This document shows positions 36,440 through 48,925 of a stretch of DNA of 64,000 bases, piece after piece. How positions within the stretch are numbered: the stretch's first letter is position 1; every line of letters starts with the position of its first letter. Under the pieces are notes generated by a model that searched no databases, was not told where the DNA came from, and saw only the letters and a list, made by a program, of their open reading frames with translations. The DNA comes from Epiperipatus broadwayi (Eukaryota > Onychophora > Udeonychophora > Euonychophora > Peripatidae), in NCBI GenBank assembly GCA_028023455.1, contig JAQFVV010012394.1, positions 22,834,900 to 22,898,899 of the forward strand, written 5' to 3'. Both the position numbers and the translations under genes were made by a program.

Positions 36440-36790
36440 CACATGATTGCCATTCCATAGGTTTACACAAGCTTTTAAAACAGTAGAAAACTCCATACAG
36501 TAGTGGCACCCAGTGCAATCCATAGTAATCAATGAATGCTAGAAGATTTGTGCATAAAATTCCTACTCATCCAATATCACCAGACTAGTTTCTAGCCTTT
36601 GGCTTTAAAATATCAAAGATTTAGGTGAAGTGCTCTCAAATCCAAGGCTCCTCACTGATGAAAGCCAAAAGCTAGAAACTAGTCTGGGGATATTGGACAA
36701 GTAGGCACTAGATAGGATTTTATGCACAAATCTTCTATCTATTGATTACTATGGCTTGCATTGGGTGGCACTACTGTATGGAGATTTCTG
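36440..36790. repeat. Foldback element, copy B
   Basis: The arms 36488-36612 and 36661-36788 are inverted copies, sharing AACTCCATACAGTAGTGGCACCCA, ATAGTAATCAATGAATG and AGACTAGTTTCTAGCCTTTGG. The head AAGCATCACATGATTGCCATT precedes the left arm. The centre is only about 50 bases, so this is an internally deleted member of the family at 12481 and 60207. Confidence 0.85.
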
Positions 36791-37463
36791 CATTTTTTTG
36801 TCTTAACTGTTTTATTGTACTATAAATTAAATTTTATATTTTTCCCCCCTATATCCCCATTCTAATACTATTAGTTTTATCTATTTTATATTTCAGTTCA
36901 TTATTAACCCTTCTAATTAATATATTTGTCCTATAAAATTCACATATTTCTATCTTCTCTCTTAATTTATTCATCATACTAAATTAATCCAAGACTTTCT
37001 GCTTTCTTACTTTATATATATAGTCTATCATTTGTACTACAGCATGTGCTAAAATTCCTTGCATAATTCCTGTTTACTTGAATATATTTTTTTTTAATTA
37101 GCCTACTATCATTTACTTTTACTTCTTTATCCAACACCTCTGAAATTTTTCTCCACTATTCTCCTTTAATTCATCAGTTGTCCATTTTTTTTTTTGGTTC
37201 ATTTTTTTTTTTTAAGTTAATGCTAACATTACTAAGTTGTGATTCAAACCTATATTAGTTCCAGGTTGTACACTTGCATTCGTAATATTGGTTTGAAACT
37301 ATTTGTATTTAAACATAATCTAGTGTTGCTGACCTCACCTAACTCTTGTGAAAATGCTTCCATTATTTTAAAACTGCTCATTATTATCATTTTATTCTAT
37401 TTATATATGCAATCCTTAATTTTTTACTTTCTACAGTTTTATCATTATACAATTATTTTTGTG

Positions 37464-37475
37464 CCCCCCCCCCCC
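37464..37475. repeat. 12-C run
   Basis: One of at least nine G/C homopolymers of nine or more bases in this AT-rich window; flanks read TTTTTGTG and TCAAGATAACCTC. Confidence 0.95.
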
Positions 37476-37804
37476 TCAAGATAACCTCAAAAGAGGTGCA
37501 ATGTCAATAGATTGCTGCAATCAGGGAATGGGTGCAGGAAAGACTATATATATGATTGGGTTTTTTTTTTATTTCTTTTAGTCATAGCAAAACTTTAACT
37601 TTTTATTTTCTGTAATTGTGAAATTATATTTGCTTTGATCATTTATAAATGACTACTATTATTGATATACATAAACATATACAATTTGGGTGTGGGACAG
37701 GGGGGTTACAGCCAATGACAGTGAATATAAGTAACTAAACATACTATTTATAATAAAAAAAGTCATATATCACATAATCCTATTTCTTTTTTAACTTTGT
37801 AAAA

Positions 37805-38040
37805 TGTAAATAAAGAGCTTTGCTAGTTGCTTAGCAAGAGAAAGCATTTAAAATATCTCTATCAGAAACCACACCCAGACCAATGGTTTCGTGCTTTGGC
37901 ACTCCTCAGTGAGGTGCTAGGGTAGTCCTTTGGGTGTGATTTCTGATGGAGATATTTTAAATGCTTTCTCTTGCTAAGCATTTATCACAAAGCTTGTTGA
38001 GCAACTAGCAAAGAAAGCTCTTTGTTTATTTTATTTATAA
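37805..38040. repeat. Foldback element D (long hairpin)
   Basis: The left arm, about 37805-37878 (GAGCTTTGCTAGTTGCTTAGCAAGAGAAAGCATTT...CACACCCA), is inverted at about 37929-38038. The right arm has a roughly 27-base insertion. The 50-base centre contains GGCACTCCTCAGTGAGGTGCT, itself palindromic. No further copy of these arms was seen in the window. Confidence 0.85.
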
Positions 38041-38092
38041 TGCTTCATTTTTGCATTTGGTTGATTTTGTAAAATAACAAAAATAGTATATT

Positions 38093-38215
38093 TGCTCAAC
38101 GATAGAGTGTCAGAACCTGGATCTAAGATTCTAAAATCGATTCCATTTCAGCACTTTCTATACTAGAACTTCTTAAGACTCCTGAACAATAAAAATTTGA
38201 TTTTTTTTTTAAGTA
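38093..38215 (+). repeat. tRNA-derived SINE (family S1)
   Basis: Contains GATAGAGTGTCAGAACCTGG, a B-box-like AAATCGATTCC, and the tail ...TAGAACTTCTTAAGACTCCTGAACAATAAA followed by a T-run. It matches 59917-60050 and the 23.3-23.8 kb cluster. Confidence 0.7.
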
Positions 38216-39401
38216 GTAAATTTCATAATAGCAGGTCTATTGCACTTTTATATATACTATGTCTGTGTTTTTTCTTTTAATTTTCTAAAACAATCAGGAT
38301 TTTATTTTTCATCCATGATAATAAAAGCTATTATGTTTTTTTATTATTAATAATTAACCTTGAAGGCAACTGATAAAACAAGATGTCATTTAACTTCTGA
38401 TACCATAATCAAAGTTGTTAGTTATAAATGCATATTTAAAATAATCTCTAGGTATGAATTACCATAATTATATTTGCGTGTATTTTAATTATAAAATTTT
38501 AAGGTAAAAAAAAAGTTAGGACATATATACATTCTGCAATGTGTGTGTCAGTTCCCGCCTTCACTTTGCAAACAAACCAATGTAAGGAATTATATGTCGT
38601 TTTTATGAATATGTAAATTTTATCATGCAAAGCATGTAGAATATATGTTACTTATAAGCAATGAATGTCTTGGATTTATTTATTTTAAGTACAGTCTTTA
38701 TTAAATGACTTGGATTTATACCTTATTATTATATAATTCAATATTTGTGCTTTAATTCAAATTACAACCATATATCTTATTAAATAATCACCATCTTCTT
38801 ACACTTTTAAGCAAATAATATTTATTATTATAATAATAGTTTCGACTGTTCCTCACAGTCTTCTTCAGATCTCAATCTATTCTTTTCCCTTTCCACCATT
38901 TTTATTTTATTTTAATTCAAATTATTCATAGATTCCTAGAATATTGTAAACAAATCGTACTATCTTCAAATGCATCTATTTTATTAGTTTGTTGGTTTAT
39001 CACGTGCACTTACATTTATCACAATCATGATTTTTATACCAATACATTAGTAAAACCTTTAAATTTACTATATTAGTGTATTTTCTTTCCACTCTAATAC
39101 CATCTATTATAAACTTAAGTTACCAATAGATTCTCTAGGCTGATTCTCACTAAGAAAGGCAAAAAATTAGAAAGCACTATGGGGTGGAGATTAAATTGCA
39201 CTAATATGCATTAAACACTGTGTTAGAATACAGCGAACAAAATAATTGTGATTATATTTATTTTTTTCTGTAGATTTGGCTTTTTATGTGCAAGCTAATT
39301 TGAATATTAATGTGTAATTTTTTTTTACAATTTATGTACAATAGTCAAATATCCAATATAAAAAAAAATTTTTGTCTACAATGTTGTTAATAGATATATA
39401 C
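38216..39401. other. AT-rich non-coding DNA
   Basis: Nothing was recognised; ends at the large inverted repeat. Confidence 0.5.
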
Positions 39402-40020
39402 TTAATATAATACTAGATAAAATTGAAACAAACTAATATTTACAATTATTTAATTATCAAACACTTTCATTTTTTATTGAGATCTTTTCAAGATATAAAT
39501 TTTTATACAACACATGACCTATTAATTCCATTTATTCAAACCTACTGGACATTATTTTACCTTCAACAATATAATTAACATTATGCAGATAAATAAATAA
39601 CATAAAATAAAAATACATTAAAAAAAAAAAAAAAGTTTTAAGCTATATAGATACCTGTACATATATTTTTATATACCTATATAATGAGAGTTTATAGAGG
39701 GGAGAGAGAACATAGGTATATATAGAGGATTTGAACTCAGATTTTCAAATATTTATATAGGTATATAAAAATATATTTATAGGTATTTATGTAGTTTTAA
39801 AAAAAAATTATGCATTTTTATTTTATATCATTTATTTATATGTATAATATTAATTATATTATTGAAGGTAGAATAATGTCCAGTAGTTTGAATAAATAGG
39901 TCATGTGATGTATAAAACTTTATATCTTGAAAAGATCTCAATAAAAAATGAAAGTGGTTGATAATTAAATAATTGTAAATAAAGTTAGTTTGTTTCAATT
40001 TTATTTAGATTGAGTATTAA
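39402..40020. repeat. Large inverted repeat with arms of about 280 bases
   Basis: The left arm starts at 39402 and the right arm ends at 40020. Matching blocks include AATTGAAACAAACTAA/TTAGTTTGTTTCAATT, TTTATTGAGATCTTTTCAAG with its complement, and ACTGGACATTATTTTACCTTCAA with its complement. The centre near 39690-39740 is short. It is a large AT-rich foldback, perhaps a MITE. It ends about 440 bases upstream of the MAP1 exon at 40459. Confidence 0.9.
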
Positions 40021-40458
40021 TTTTTACAACTTAACCTACGAAAATATTTAAATATTCATAATCTTTAGAAAAGTATTTGATTTAAAATCAAATGAAAAAC
40101 TTTCGTCCAAATCCTTGCTTGTGACAAGAATGATTCTTTAGAAATATGTAAAATTTGCATACCTGTTTAGAAGGTTCAGCATAGGAAGATTGCATAATAC
40201 TTAGATCATCAAGTAAAGTGATGAAAAATATTAACATTTCCTACAAACATATGTCTGAACACCAATATAACTTTTTCTTCTTGTTTTATCTGTAAGAAGA
40301 ATGTGTAAAATAATTTTGGGTTAATAGGTATTCATTAACATGTAAAAAAAATTATGTAGGGTAGTCTCAACTTTCATTTTGTTAAAGTTTAGACTTAAAT
40401 GCAACTTTGTTTTCATCTATTTTAAATAACGTATTTATTTTATATTTTTTATTTATAG

Positions 40459-40557
40459 GTTTCAAATCCTGGAATGAAGAATCTACTGGATGTAATATTA
40501 ATGAAGAACTCCAAATAATCGTTAACCAGGCAGCACCAGGGATCGAAAAACATAATG
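40459..40557 (+). CDS. MAP1: MAP1/futsch-type microtubule-associated protein, internal exon
   Basis: Coding exon of 99 bases between acceptor TTTTTATTTATAG (AG 40457-40458) and donor GTAATA (40558). It begins with the last two bases of a Gly codon and ends with the first base of another, so it joins in phase to 54218. The peptide, GFKSWNEES...CNINEELQIIV... EKHNGG, aligns with the conserved MAP1 N-terminal block of type GIRSWD...CNLDEQLKLFVSRH, which lies just before the H-R/G-D region encoded by the next exon. The frame continues 5' into the intron to an ATG at 40407, but the acceptor and homology show that ATG is not the start. Upstream coding sequence must exist (see 6356). Confidence 0.92.
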
Positions 40558-40727
40558 GTAATAAAAAACTTAGTTTGTTTTGTTGTTATTTTAATGCATT
40601 GCGTAATAAAGAATTTCACATATTTCTACAAGACGTCCCAATAGTCTCCACACTTAGGGAAAATGAGGTTATAAATATTTTTATTTACAAAATATACACA
40701 TACTTATGGCGAACACATTCAAGATAG

Positions 40728-43671
40728 CTGATGTTATGCAAGTAATTGCATTTTGAATGCATTCCCTTAAATGATTTGTGTTTTTAATCTTCCTTGTACA
40801 TCACAGCTTCTAAGTGGACCCACAAGTAAAGATTGAGTAAGGAAAGATTATGATCTCACAAGATCATTCCTATGAAAGCCCATACCAACCATGTGTTTGT
40901 AAATTTTTTCTATACATGAAAACTTTTGGAATACCTGTACATTTCAAAGGCTGTTAAAGTAGAGAAAAGCTATATTTGGACATATTAAAAGAAAGTTACA
41001 AACATTTGTGAGAAGAAAAAAATGGTGTGGCAAATCCATAAATATATATAAATTCAACAGTCTTTTCAAAATCATTGAAATACTCTTTAACTACTGTTTA
41101 ATTGTGTTTGTATTTTAAATTAATACTATTTTATCCACAAATGTCAAATTTCTTTATATCATATGTTTGATTCCACCTATTTTAGGTAAATGCATTAATG
41201 ATCATTGTTAATCGTTTATTAGATTAGATATTATCATATTATTTTTAATTCTGATACATACTTTCAAACTTGGTTTAAAAGATTAATATATTTATTATTT
41301 AAATATGACCAAATGGTATCACTAATCTATCTGTTCATCATGCCTACTTAAAACATAAATATAGACATCTGAAAAAGATAAATTTATTCCCAGCATGCAT
41401 TTGTCTTTTTTTTTTTTTTTTTTTAATGTCTTTACAAATATGTCTCAAATAAGCATGGTAGGTATAGGAATTATATTTTAAAAATTAATATTATATTATG
41501 AAATAGAAACAGTTTAAATTAGATTTTTATTTTATTTTATTATTAAACGTAAAATTTAAAGAGTAATAATAGCAGCAACAAACTAAAAAATATGGATAAG
41601 TGAAATAGAGACCTTGAACATAAGAAAAGAAATTAAACCTGAAACGTAGTTCAAAAATAAATGATTCAGATGTGACAAATATACCAAAGTTTTAATCAGA
41701 AAATGAATGATTAATTGATAAGTGAGAGGTGTTATTTTTATATATTCATTTTCCATATCAATCAATGTAAATATATATCTTTAGGATTTTGTGTATATAG
41801 TTTGATAAAGATATTTTTTGAACAAAGTGGTCAATCGTCTTTTTTTATGTTTGCATGATTTTGAGTAGAAATAATACAAGCATGAAGTTTGCATTAAAAA
41901 AAAAGACCTAACTATTGTAACAGGAAAACATTTAAGCTGTTGAGAAATAAATCAACTATGCTGGTGCACCCAATGTAACAGGAAAGAAGTATGAAGACAA
42001 AAATCATCAAATGTAAAAAAAAAAATAGTATCTTATGGTACTCGGCAAAATGTAATGGAATACTGATTAGACCAAAATGTTATTGTTCAGAATTAAGTAG
42101 AACCATTCTATCGCAAAGTCTTTGTCAGAATACTGGTTACATTTTCAGGTGTGCTGTTTGACCCCAGATTGTTGGTAAAAGATGTAGTTTGCTAAAGATA
42201 GCTTTTATTCCTACATAACACTTGATAAAAGTCATGGGTACTGGATGCTACTTCTAGAAGGGCTACCCTACTGACTTGATTCTGATCTTTTTGCAAATTC
42301 TTATTAAATCTTCCCTGTTATTGCTTTCAAGTTGGGGCTAGTGGAAGGTGTAGAATACCAACTATTAATTAATCATGGATTATAAACATGGGCATATATT
42401 GGAATGAAAGTAACCGGATTAGTCAATTAACAACATTTGTATTAAGTCATATGAAACAAAGTTACATAACTAGACCTGGATTATATACGTGTTCATTAAA
42501 TAGTGTGAATGCATACATTGTCAGTCATATGTTCATCATCTATTTAAAAATCACATTTTATTTTTTGACTTTAATTTATATTATTTATCAATACAATCTG
42601 ATTAACACTTGAGAATTTGTCCACCTCATGACTTAAATTTTAGCATTTGCAAGAAAGAAAAGAAACTAATAGTGCAAACAGAAAAAAAAAAAAAACTACA
42701 TTATATCTGCATAATAATTCACTTCTAAATTGTCTTAATTTCAAACAAGCTTTTTCAAATTGAAGAATTTAAATTTCTAGCCAGTATTTTTTTTTTTTCT
42801 GAAACAATCTGCATTCATAATTATTATTAGATATCCTCTCTATATATATCTGGAAGGTTTCCAAGCCTTTTTTTTTTTATGTCCCTTATTTTTTAGAGCT
42901 AGAAAATACTCTACTAATGTACAATAGGATTCTCTTTCCCAGTATCGTTTGCGGTCTTAGTTAGATAGATAGCAGTGCATCAAAGCAATTTAATTATGAA
43001 CATGATTAACACATTTTTTATATTAGTAGGGGAAATGATCCATTAGTAGTACGTGTCTGATGGCTCTTAGCGAATTATCTTGAGAAAGCTATACAATGAG
43101 ATGTGAAAATACTAAATTTTTCACACCTAGTAGTTTATTTCCTTCTGCAGGTTGAAGGACGAGGTTTCTTCCTCTTGATGCATTTGGGATTTAGATCTAG
43201 GGATAAATATCTCTCAATGCAGCAAATATATTAGATGACTGAATTCTCTTTAAAGTTTGAAATCTGTAAACAGTTGACTTTTCTTTGAAATTCTTGTAAA
43301 CTTTTTATGCTGTAGCCCATCTGCACTGGGTGCTTTTCACTTTGTTTTCCAAATTTTTTGATTATTTGTGGCTTTCATGGACAATAGGTTATTTACTAAA
43401 TTGTAGCTTCTACTATTTTGATTTTTACAAATTAAAAATGTATACTTTGAAACTATTGCTTTTATATTACAGTTTGATAAGACCAAATTTTCTACAGTTA
43501 AATTTGGGTTTTGAATTATTAATTGGATAATTACAATTTTATAACTGACCTAATCTGTCATTACTGATAAGGGAACGTATATTCACCTCACCAATTTATA
43601 TATATTGCAGGTATATGTGAGTTTTCATGTAAATCAAGATGGCACCCTGCATTTTTGTTAAATGTAGTTTT
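40728..43671. other. Intronic DNA, nothing recognised
   Basis: AT-rich. Patches at 40800-40930 and 42110-42330 are more complex but have no recognisable frame or family. Confidence 0.5.
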
Positions 43672-43965
43672 GAGGTCCTACAATCTACCGAAGATGTGTT
43701 AGTTGTTAAATTAGAATAAAATTAATAAATCAATTGTTAAATTTTAAAAAAGGAATAAATTTTATTAAGAAGCTTTATTTAATTTTTTATTATTATTATT
43801 GTTATTATTACGTGGGGAAGGATGAGGTGATTCAGAGGGCCTATAATCTAACGAAAACACGTTAGTTGTTAAATTAATAAATCTATTGTTAAATTGTAAA
43901 AAGAGTAAATTCCAATAAATTTCATTCAGGGGCTTTATTTTATTTTTCTTATAACATGGCAAGTT
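43672..43965. repeat. Diverged tandem repeat, period about 168
   Basis: The units about 43672-43800 and 43838-43965 share GAGG-CCTA-AATCTA-CGAA, GTTAGTTGTTAAATTA, ATTGTTAAATT and a GCTTTATTT end. (ATT)n lies between them. Older than the 2319 duplication. Confidence 0.75.
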
Positions 43966-45930
43966 GATGAGATGCTTTTAATATTTTCATACTTTGGTTC
44001 TTCTGTTCAGCATATTTTTTTGTTTAAATTATCATAATAATAAAAATTTGGGACTTTTCTGTCACAGAACATGATGCAGTGAACTATTTCCAAAGGGATC
44101 CTGCTAAGTATGCTTTAATGGACATATTATTGCATGCTGCCAAAGTGAATAGTGTAAATGTTGTATTTATTTATTTTCCTGTTAGTAAGTTAATCCCCCC
44201 CCCCCAAAAGAAAATAAACTGTAAATATTGTAATTAATTTTTCCACAATGATAATAAAAAATAAAATGTAATTATTAAATACATTTCGTAGCAGGGATTT
44301 TTTTTTTCTAAACATTTTTTGTGGACCCTCCGAAACTGTAAATTTACAAAAATACAGGCTGCCATCTTAGTTTTCACTTGAATTATCAATGCTTATGCAG
44401 ATATTAAAATTATTTCAATTTCCAGCCTGACTCTCTCATTTTAATTTTTCTAACAAGTCAAAAATGCTTTAAATAATTCAATAAACAATGGAAATTATTC
44501 AACACTATACATTTTTCTCTTGTGCATATACATTTTAACGCACGTGTATAAATGGATATTTATTTTTAATCTACATTTTATTCAATCTTTTAAAACCATG
44601 ATGCCATATATTGAAATTCTTATTTTTAATTATTTTTCTATCTTAAAATTCTGTTACTTTTTATAGTATTTTAGATTTGAATTTATATCTGTATTATGAC
44701 TTGATTTATAGTCATTGCAGTACATATAAAACCTTACATAACAATAAATCTCTTAGCTAAATTGGCAGGAATAGGTTTCCAAAAATAAAACCTATTGTAT
44801 TTCTGTAAATATGGGTTTTCATGGGATTTCTATATGAGTGTACTTGTCATCTGGAATAGTTCTTTGCAGAATTTATAAAATATATTAATTGAAGACAATA
44901 TACTTTATTGAAGCAGAAATTAAATGGAGCATCATGTGAAAATCCACCTAATAAAGTAGGAACTAGTTTGGAGATTTGGATATAGTGTTAACATCTGGGG
45001 TCCGTTGCTTGCTGAAACTTACAGTAAATAGCTCTGGAATAGAATGAATTAATTCTGCTAATGCAAATATTGAATGTAATTGTTTTATATACTAGTTTTA
45101 ATCTATGTAACTGTACATGTGTGTCTGCATATACACTGTGCTTGCATATATGAGGATTTGATAGAACAAAATTTTAACTCGTTTAAAAATATTGAATAAA
45201 AAGAATATGATATCTGATATCAGCATCTTTGTAAATCAATACCAACAACCAATATAATACTTTCTCATAACTTACTCATGCCTCTAAGAGTATGTGATGT
45301 AGCTACTCCTTAAACGAAGTCAAAAATCTCTCAGCAATTATACCAAGAAAACTTGTTAGCTACTTAATTTTACATTCCCCAGTCTAATTTTTCCCATATT
45401 CTGCTCCATCCCATTTCCACAACATAATCTTTGTCAACTCTACAATTCCTTCATCATACTATAGCACTATCTATTGTAAATTTGAATAATTAGTGTAAAT
45501 GAATCTAAAGTAAAACAAAATGTATTTGTATCTTATTGCTGAATTTTTCCCATGGAATATGGAGGAGTCATATAACTTTTGCATATTGATAGAATTACTT
45601 TTTTGTTGTTGTTGTTCAAATTTTTAATTTAAAAAAGATGATGGATGCACAAGAATTTGAGCAAACATTTGAAGAAATTGTTCTATATTTGTAAACAGTG
45701 AAAGTTTTCGAATTTGTAGCTAATTAGTTAATAATTTAAATTTTTTTAATCTAATCCAAGTTGCAATGATTAATGTAAAAAAAAAGTCCTATTGCAAACT
45801 GTTTACAGCAAAGTAATACTCTTTGAATTTTTTTTTTTTTTTTTTTAGTAAGTGCATAAATAAACCTGGTTTTCCAAGTGTAATTTAAATAGTTATTTTT
45901 TAAATGTTAATTTAAATACAGATGATTATG
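43966..45930. other. Intronic DNA, nothing recognised
   Basis: AT-rich; an 11-C run is at 44195-44205 and an 18-20 T run near 45830-45848. Confidence 0.5.
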
Positions 45931-46076
45931 ATTTTTACCTTTCCACAAGGTGTTAAAAGCGGATAGAAACCAGTCCCTACCTTGTATGAGATGTCGTAGC
46001 GAAAATTAAACTACAGAAATATTATTCATTAAATGGATAATCTCTAGTCTCGTAAATGGCTGATAAAAATTATTAA
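45931..46076. repeat. Interspersed repeat R1, copy b
   Basis: The partner of 17485-17610; shared strings are given there. Coding origin unclear. Confidence 0.7.
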
Positions 46077-47192
46077 TACCTATAGTTCTCGATTAAACCA
46101 GCAATTGATATAAATAATTTGCAATTTTCTGAGCATTATTCCACTAAATATCCATGATTATTATTGCTCTTGTAGTTTGAACATTACATGACTTCTCTGC
46201 CGTATCTCTAACAAAAAAAAATCAGATTTAGTGTTTAACATAATTATTATTCAGAAATGGATCATTTGAAGCAGAAGTATGAAATATTAAAGTAAGCACA
46301 AATAAATGATGGATACACTAAAAATACCATTGTTTTTAAGTTAAGATCATGCAATCAGGTTTTTAACGTAGAGTATTCGAAATTAGTTGTTTGTTTATTT
46401 CTCATTAAAATAAATTACGGATTTACCTTAAAGTAAACAAGATAAATTTTTATTGATTGATTTGTTATATATGAACACATGAATAGAAATAAATCTGTAT
46501 TATTTGAAATATGTGTATTTTACATAAAATAAGAGAAGCTGATGCATGTATTGACTTAACAGAAATAATTGATATTGGTGACAGTTACTAGAAAGATGTT
46601 ATTTCAAAAACTTATTTTGAAGACTATAGGACTGATACTTAACTTAATTAATTATTCTGTTTGTATTCTCCATAGGTAAATCAGTGTGTAATGATAATGT
46701 TTATGATGAACAAGTATAATCCATAAAAAGACAATTTTTGATCTATCAGCAAAAATTATATATACACACATACATTATACATCAATAGCATTTTAAAATA
46801 GCATCTGTAAACATTAACAGTTGTTCTAAATTGATTTCCATTATGCCCATAGTACTATATTTGTTATTAATTGATTAGGAAAAATAGAGGGCAGCACAAG
46901 TTTAACAACAAAAATTTAGAAGCTATTTGATATATCTGCAAATATTGCATGTATTTCAATATATTATGCAGTTTTGAATTAAGTTGTAATTTATTTTCTT
47001 ATAAATGTTTGACTTCTTTTATGTATATAGTACTTTGTAAAAGAGTTTATTAACAGAAAGCAATTTAGATGAAAAATTAGAATAAAATTAATTAAACAAA
47101 TTGATATTTATGTTCTTAAAAGGTCCACAGCACATTCTTAAAACATGAATAAAGATCTCTGAAAAAGAAATGGATGTATAAAGTTGGATTAC
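46077..47192. other. Intronic DNA, nothing recognised
   Basis: AT-rich with no long frame. Confidence 0.5.
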
Positions 47193-47345
47193 TTATATAT
47201 TAATCTTTAACTGAATTTAAGGTTTGTATCTTATCTAGGAATAATGTATAATCTAAGAATTATGGGTAATAATCATTGATTTGTTTATCTGTAGTGGTTG
47301 GTATGAAAGTTGTGAGAGCAAAAAATTTGACATTTGTAAATCCCA
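47193..47345. repeat. Interspersed repeat R2, copy b
   Basis: Diverged partner of 14388-14545. It stands outside any recognisable LINE here. Confidence 0.5.
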
Positions 47346-47690
47346 TGTAAATAATTTGATATGATGGTATTTTGAATGTGAGAGTTTACTCTTCTTTTTT
47401 TTTTTTTTAATGGATAAAAAGTTAGCTCTTAGTTTTTATGCTGAATATTGGAACAGTTTTTAAAAAGCTTTTATAAATGTACCATATATTTTATATCATA
47501 ACTTCACGAAATATTGTGTGAACACAATGATTTGATTCATTTTTCCAAGATAGCTTGAGAAAAAATTTTTAGTTTTATTATTGAATCTGAATGTAAAGAT
47601 TTTTTATTATTACTACTAAATACAGTATCTTAACACGGCTAATATTAGAATTAAAAACATTATTAATAAAATGTTTTGTTTATTCTCATT
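47346..47690. other. Intronic DNA, nothing recognised
   Basis: AT-rich, no feature. Confidence 0.5.
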
Positions 47691-47698
47691 ATCTAATC

Positions 47699-48158
47699 CA
47701 GGGGTGGGCAATTGTTTTGGCTCAAGGGCCACAGAGGTTGGTGGGGGGCCACTTTGTGGAAGTGAAGGTTAGCGGAGGGCCACACCTTTTTTTCATGACA
47801 CAATAAATACTGCTTTCTTCTCTGTATTAACAAAGAAATATTTGTTTGTCCAGTCTTCATTAAACACATGACATTCATCACCGATTTTACATTTTTTCTG
47901 AGGGTTCATGGTTTTACTAAAGTTGAAAATGTATATATTTGCTAATGCAAAGACAAAATTTAAATTAATCAGATCAATTGGAAAAGCACTGCATATCGTA
48001 TCTACACTGTGCATGTGTATTGACATGGCCATCCTAGTGGAAAATAAGAGATGAATATTTGGCCGCACATGGGAAGGAAATCTTGGTTCAAGGCAGATTT
48101 TTCTGATTATCTTGGCGGGCCGCGTGTGGCCCTCGGGGCCACTATTTGCCCACCCCTG
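47699..48158 (-). mobile_element. Non-autonomous hAT transposon, 460 bases, complete ends
   Basis: Terminal inverted repeats CAGGGGTGGGCAA (47699) and TTGCCCACCCCTG (ending 48158) are flanked by perfect 8-base direct repeats ATCTAATC (47691-47698 and 48159-48166). Eight-base duplications and CA-G-G ends are hallmarks of hAT elements. Subterminal GGGCCAC repeats are also present. The minus strand keeps a transposase N-terminus remnant: MNPQKKCK then HVFNEDWTNKYFFVNTEKKAVFIV (48-27 bases from 47909 down to about 47795). This resembles the start of GTF2IRD2/SCAND3-like hAT proteins. It then stops. The element is an internal-deletion derivative that needs a transposase in trans. Confidence 0.95.
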
Positions 48159-48440
48159 ATCTAATCTCATTTATTTAGACAAAGTATGGGCAATCTTTTC
48201 CAAGCAGGCCTCATGATATATAATACGTCAGACTGCAAGATTACTTTTTTAACCTCAATACCATCTTTGGTTATATAATTTTATTTTAATAAAGTGTGTT
48301 CATACATTTTAAACTTTTAATACAAAAATGAACAATGTTCTCAAAAATAAAGACTATAGTTTGACAATTGTATTTATGTACATAATAATTTTATAGAAAG
48401 TGTTTTAAATTATTCTTAACATTAACATACTAAGAGCATT

Positions 48441-48530
48441 TGGAACAGCTTGCTGCTCGGGAGTTCATACGAGGTTTGATTTAGGAACTTTTGAGCTCCA
48501 GATATTACCACTGCGCCAAACCGTTTGATG
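48441..48530 (-). repeat. tRNA-derived SINE fragment (family S1)
   Basis: Read on the minus strand it has a good A-box (TTTGGCGCAGTGGTAATAT) and the family tail GTATGAACTCCCGAGCAGCAAGC. The middle, including the B-box, is shortened. Confidence 0.65.
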
Positions 48531-48582
48531 CCATTTTTTACATTAACCATGTTATACAAAAATTCATGGAAGACTGCAGGTT

Positions 48583-48925
48583 GCTTATGTCTAACTCAGA
48601 CCAATGATTCTCATTTTCGGCAACAATCTTTACACTTGCAAATTTTCTAATCACATTTTTGACTTAACAGACATGTTTAAAGTCAGATATTATTTATTCT
48701 CATCTCCTGATGTTTGACTTCCAAGTGAGTTAATATTTTTTGGAAGCAAAGGTTTGGAAAATGTTTATTTTTCGATATTAAAACCAAATATGGAAAAGAA
48801 TCCAAATCTATTGCACTTGATAGTAGGTCTTTTAATGGGGGGGGGGGGGGTACTATTAGGAGAAAAAATATATTTATCAAATATTTATTTTTAAAAGGGG
48901 TGTGCAGTTTTGGGAATCACTATTT
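48583..48925. mobile_element. Possible decayed hAT-like MITE with G-run
   Basis: The left end CCAATGATTCTCATTTTC and the right end AGTTTTGGGAATCACTAT are inverted relatives of the common hAT end CAGTGATTCTCAAACT. A 14-G run (48837-48850) lies inside. No target duplication could be fixed. Confidence 0.35.

Larger units (their letters stand above)
34381..37480 (-). repeat. Decayed LINE, minus strand, with nested insertions
   Basis: The minus-strand order is consistent with one element: end of endonuclease about 37450-37250, endonuclease-RT linker 37200-36850, RT portion about 35500-35050 (QFGFRQGRG, the usual QAGFRPGRGT block) and decayed 3' part to 34400. A Penelope-like fragment (35640-36190, plus) and foldback copy B (36440-36790) interrupt it. 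Frameshifts and stops are numerous. It could instead be two unrelated fragments. Confidence 0.45.

Noticed and set aside
40407-40727. A 106-residue free-standing gene
   Set aside because: Only 40459-40557 matches MAP1. The rest of the frame is intron on both sides, with clear AG and GT boundaries.
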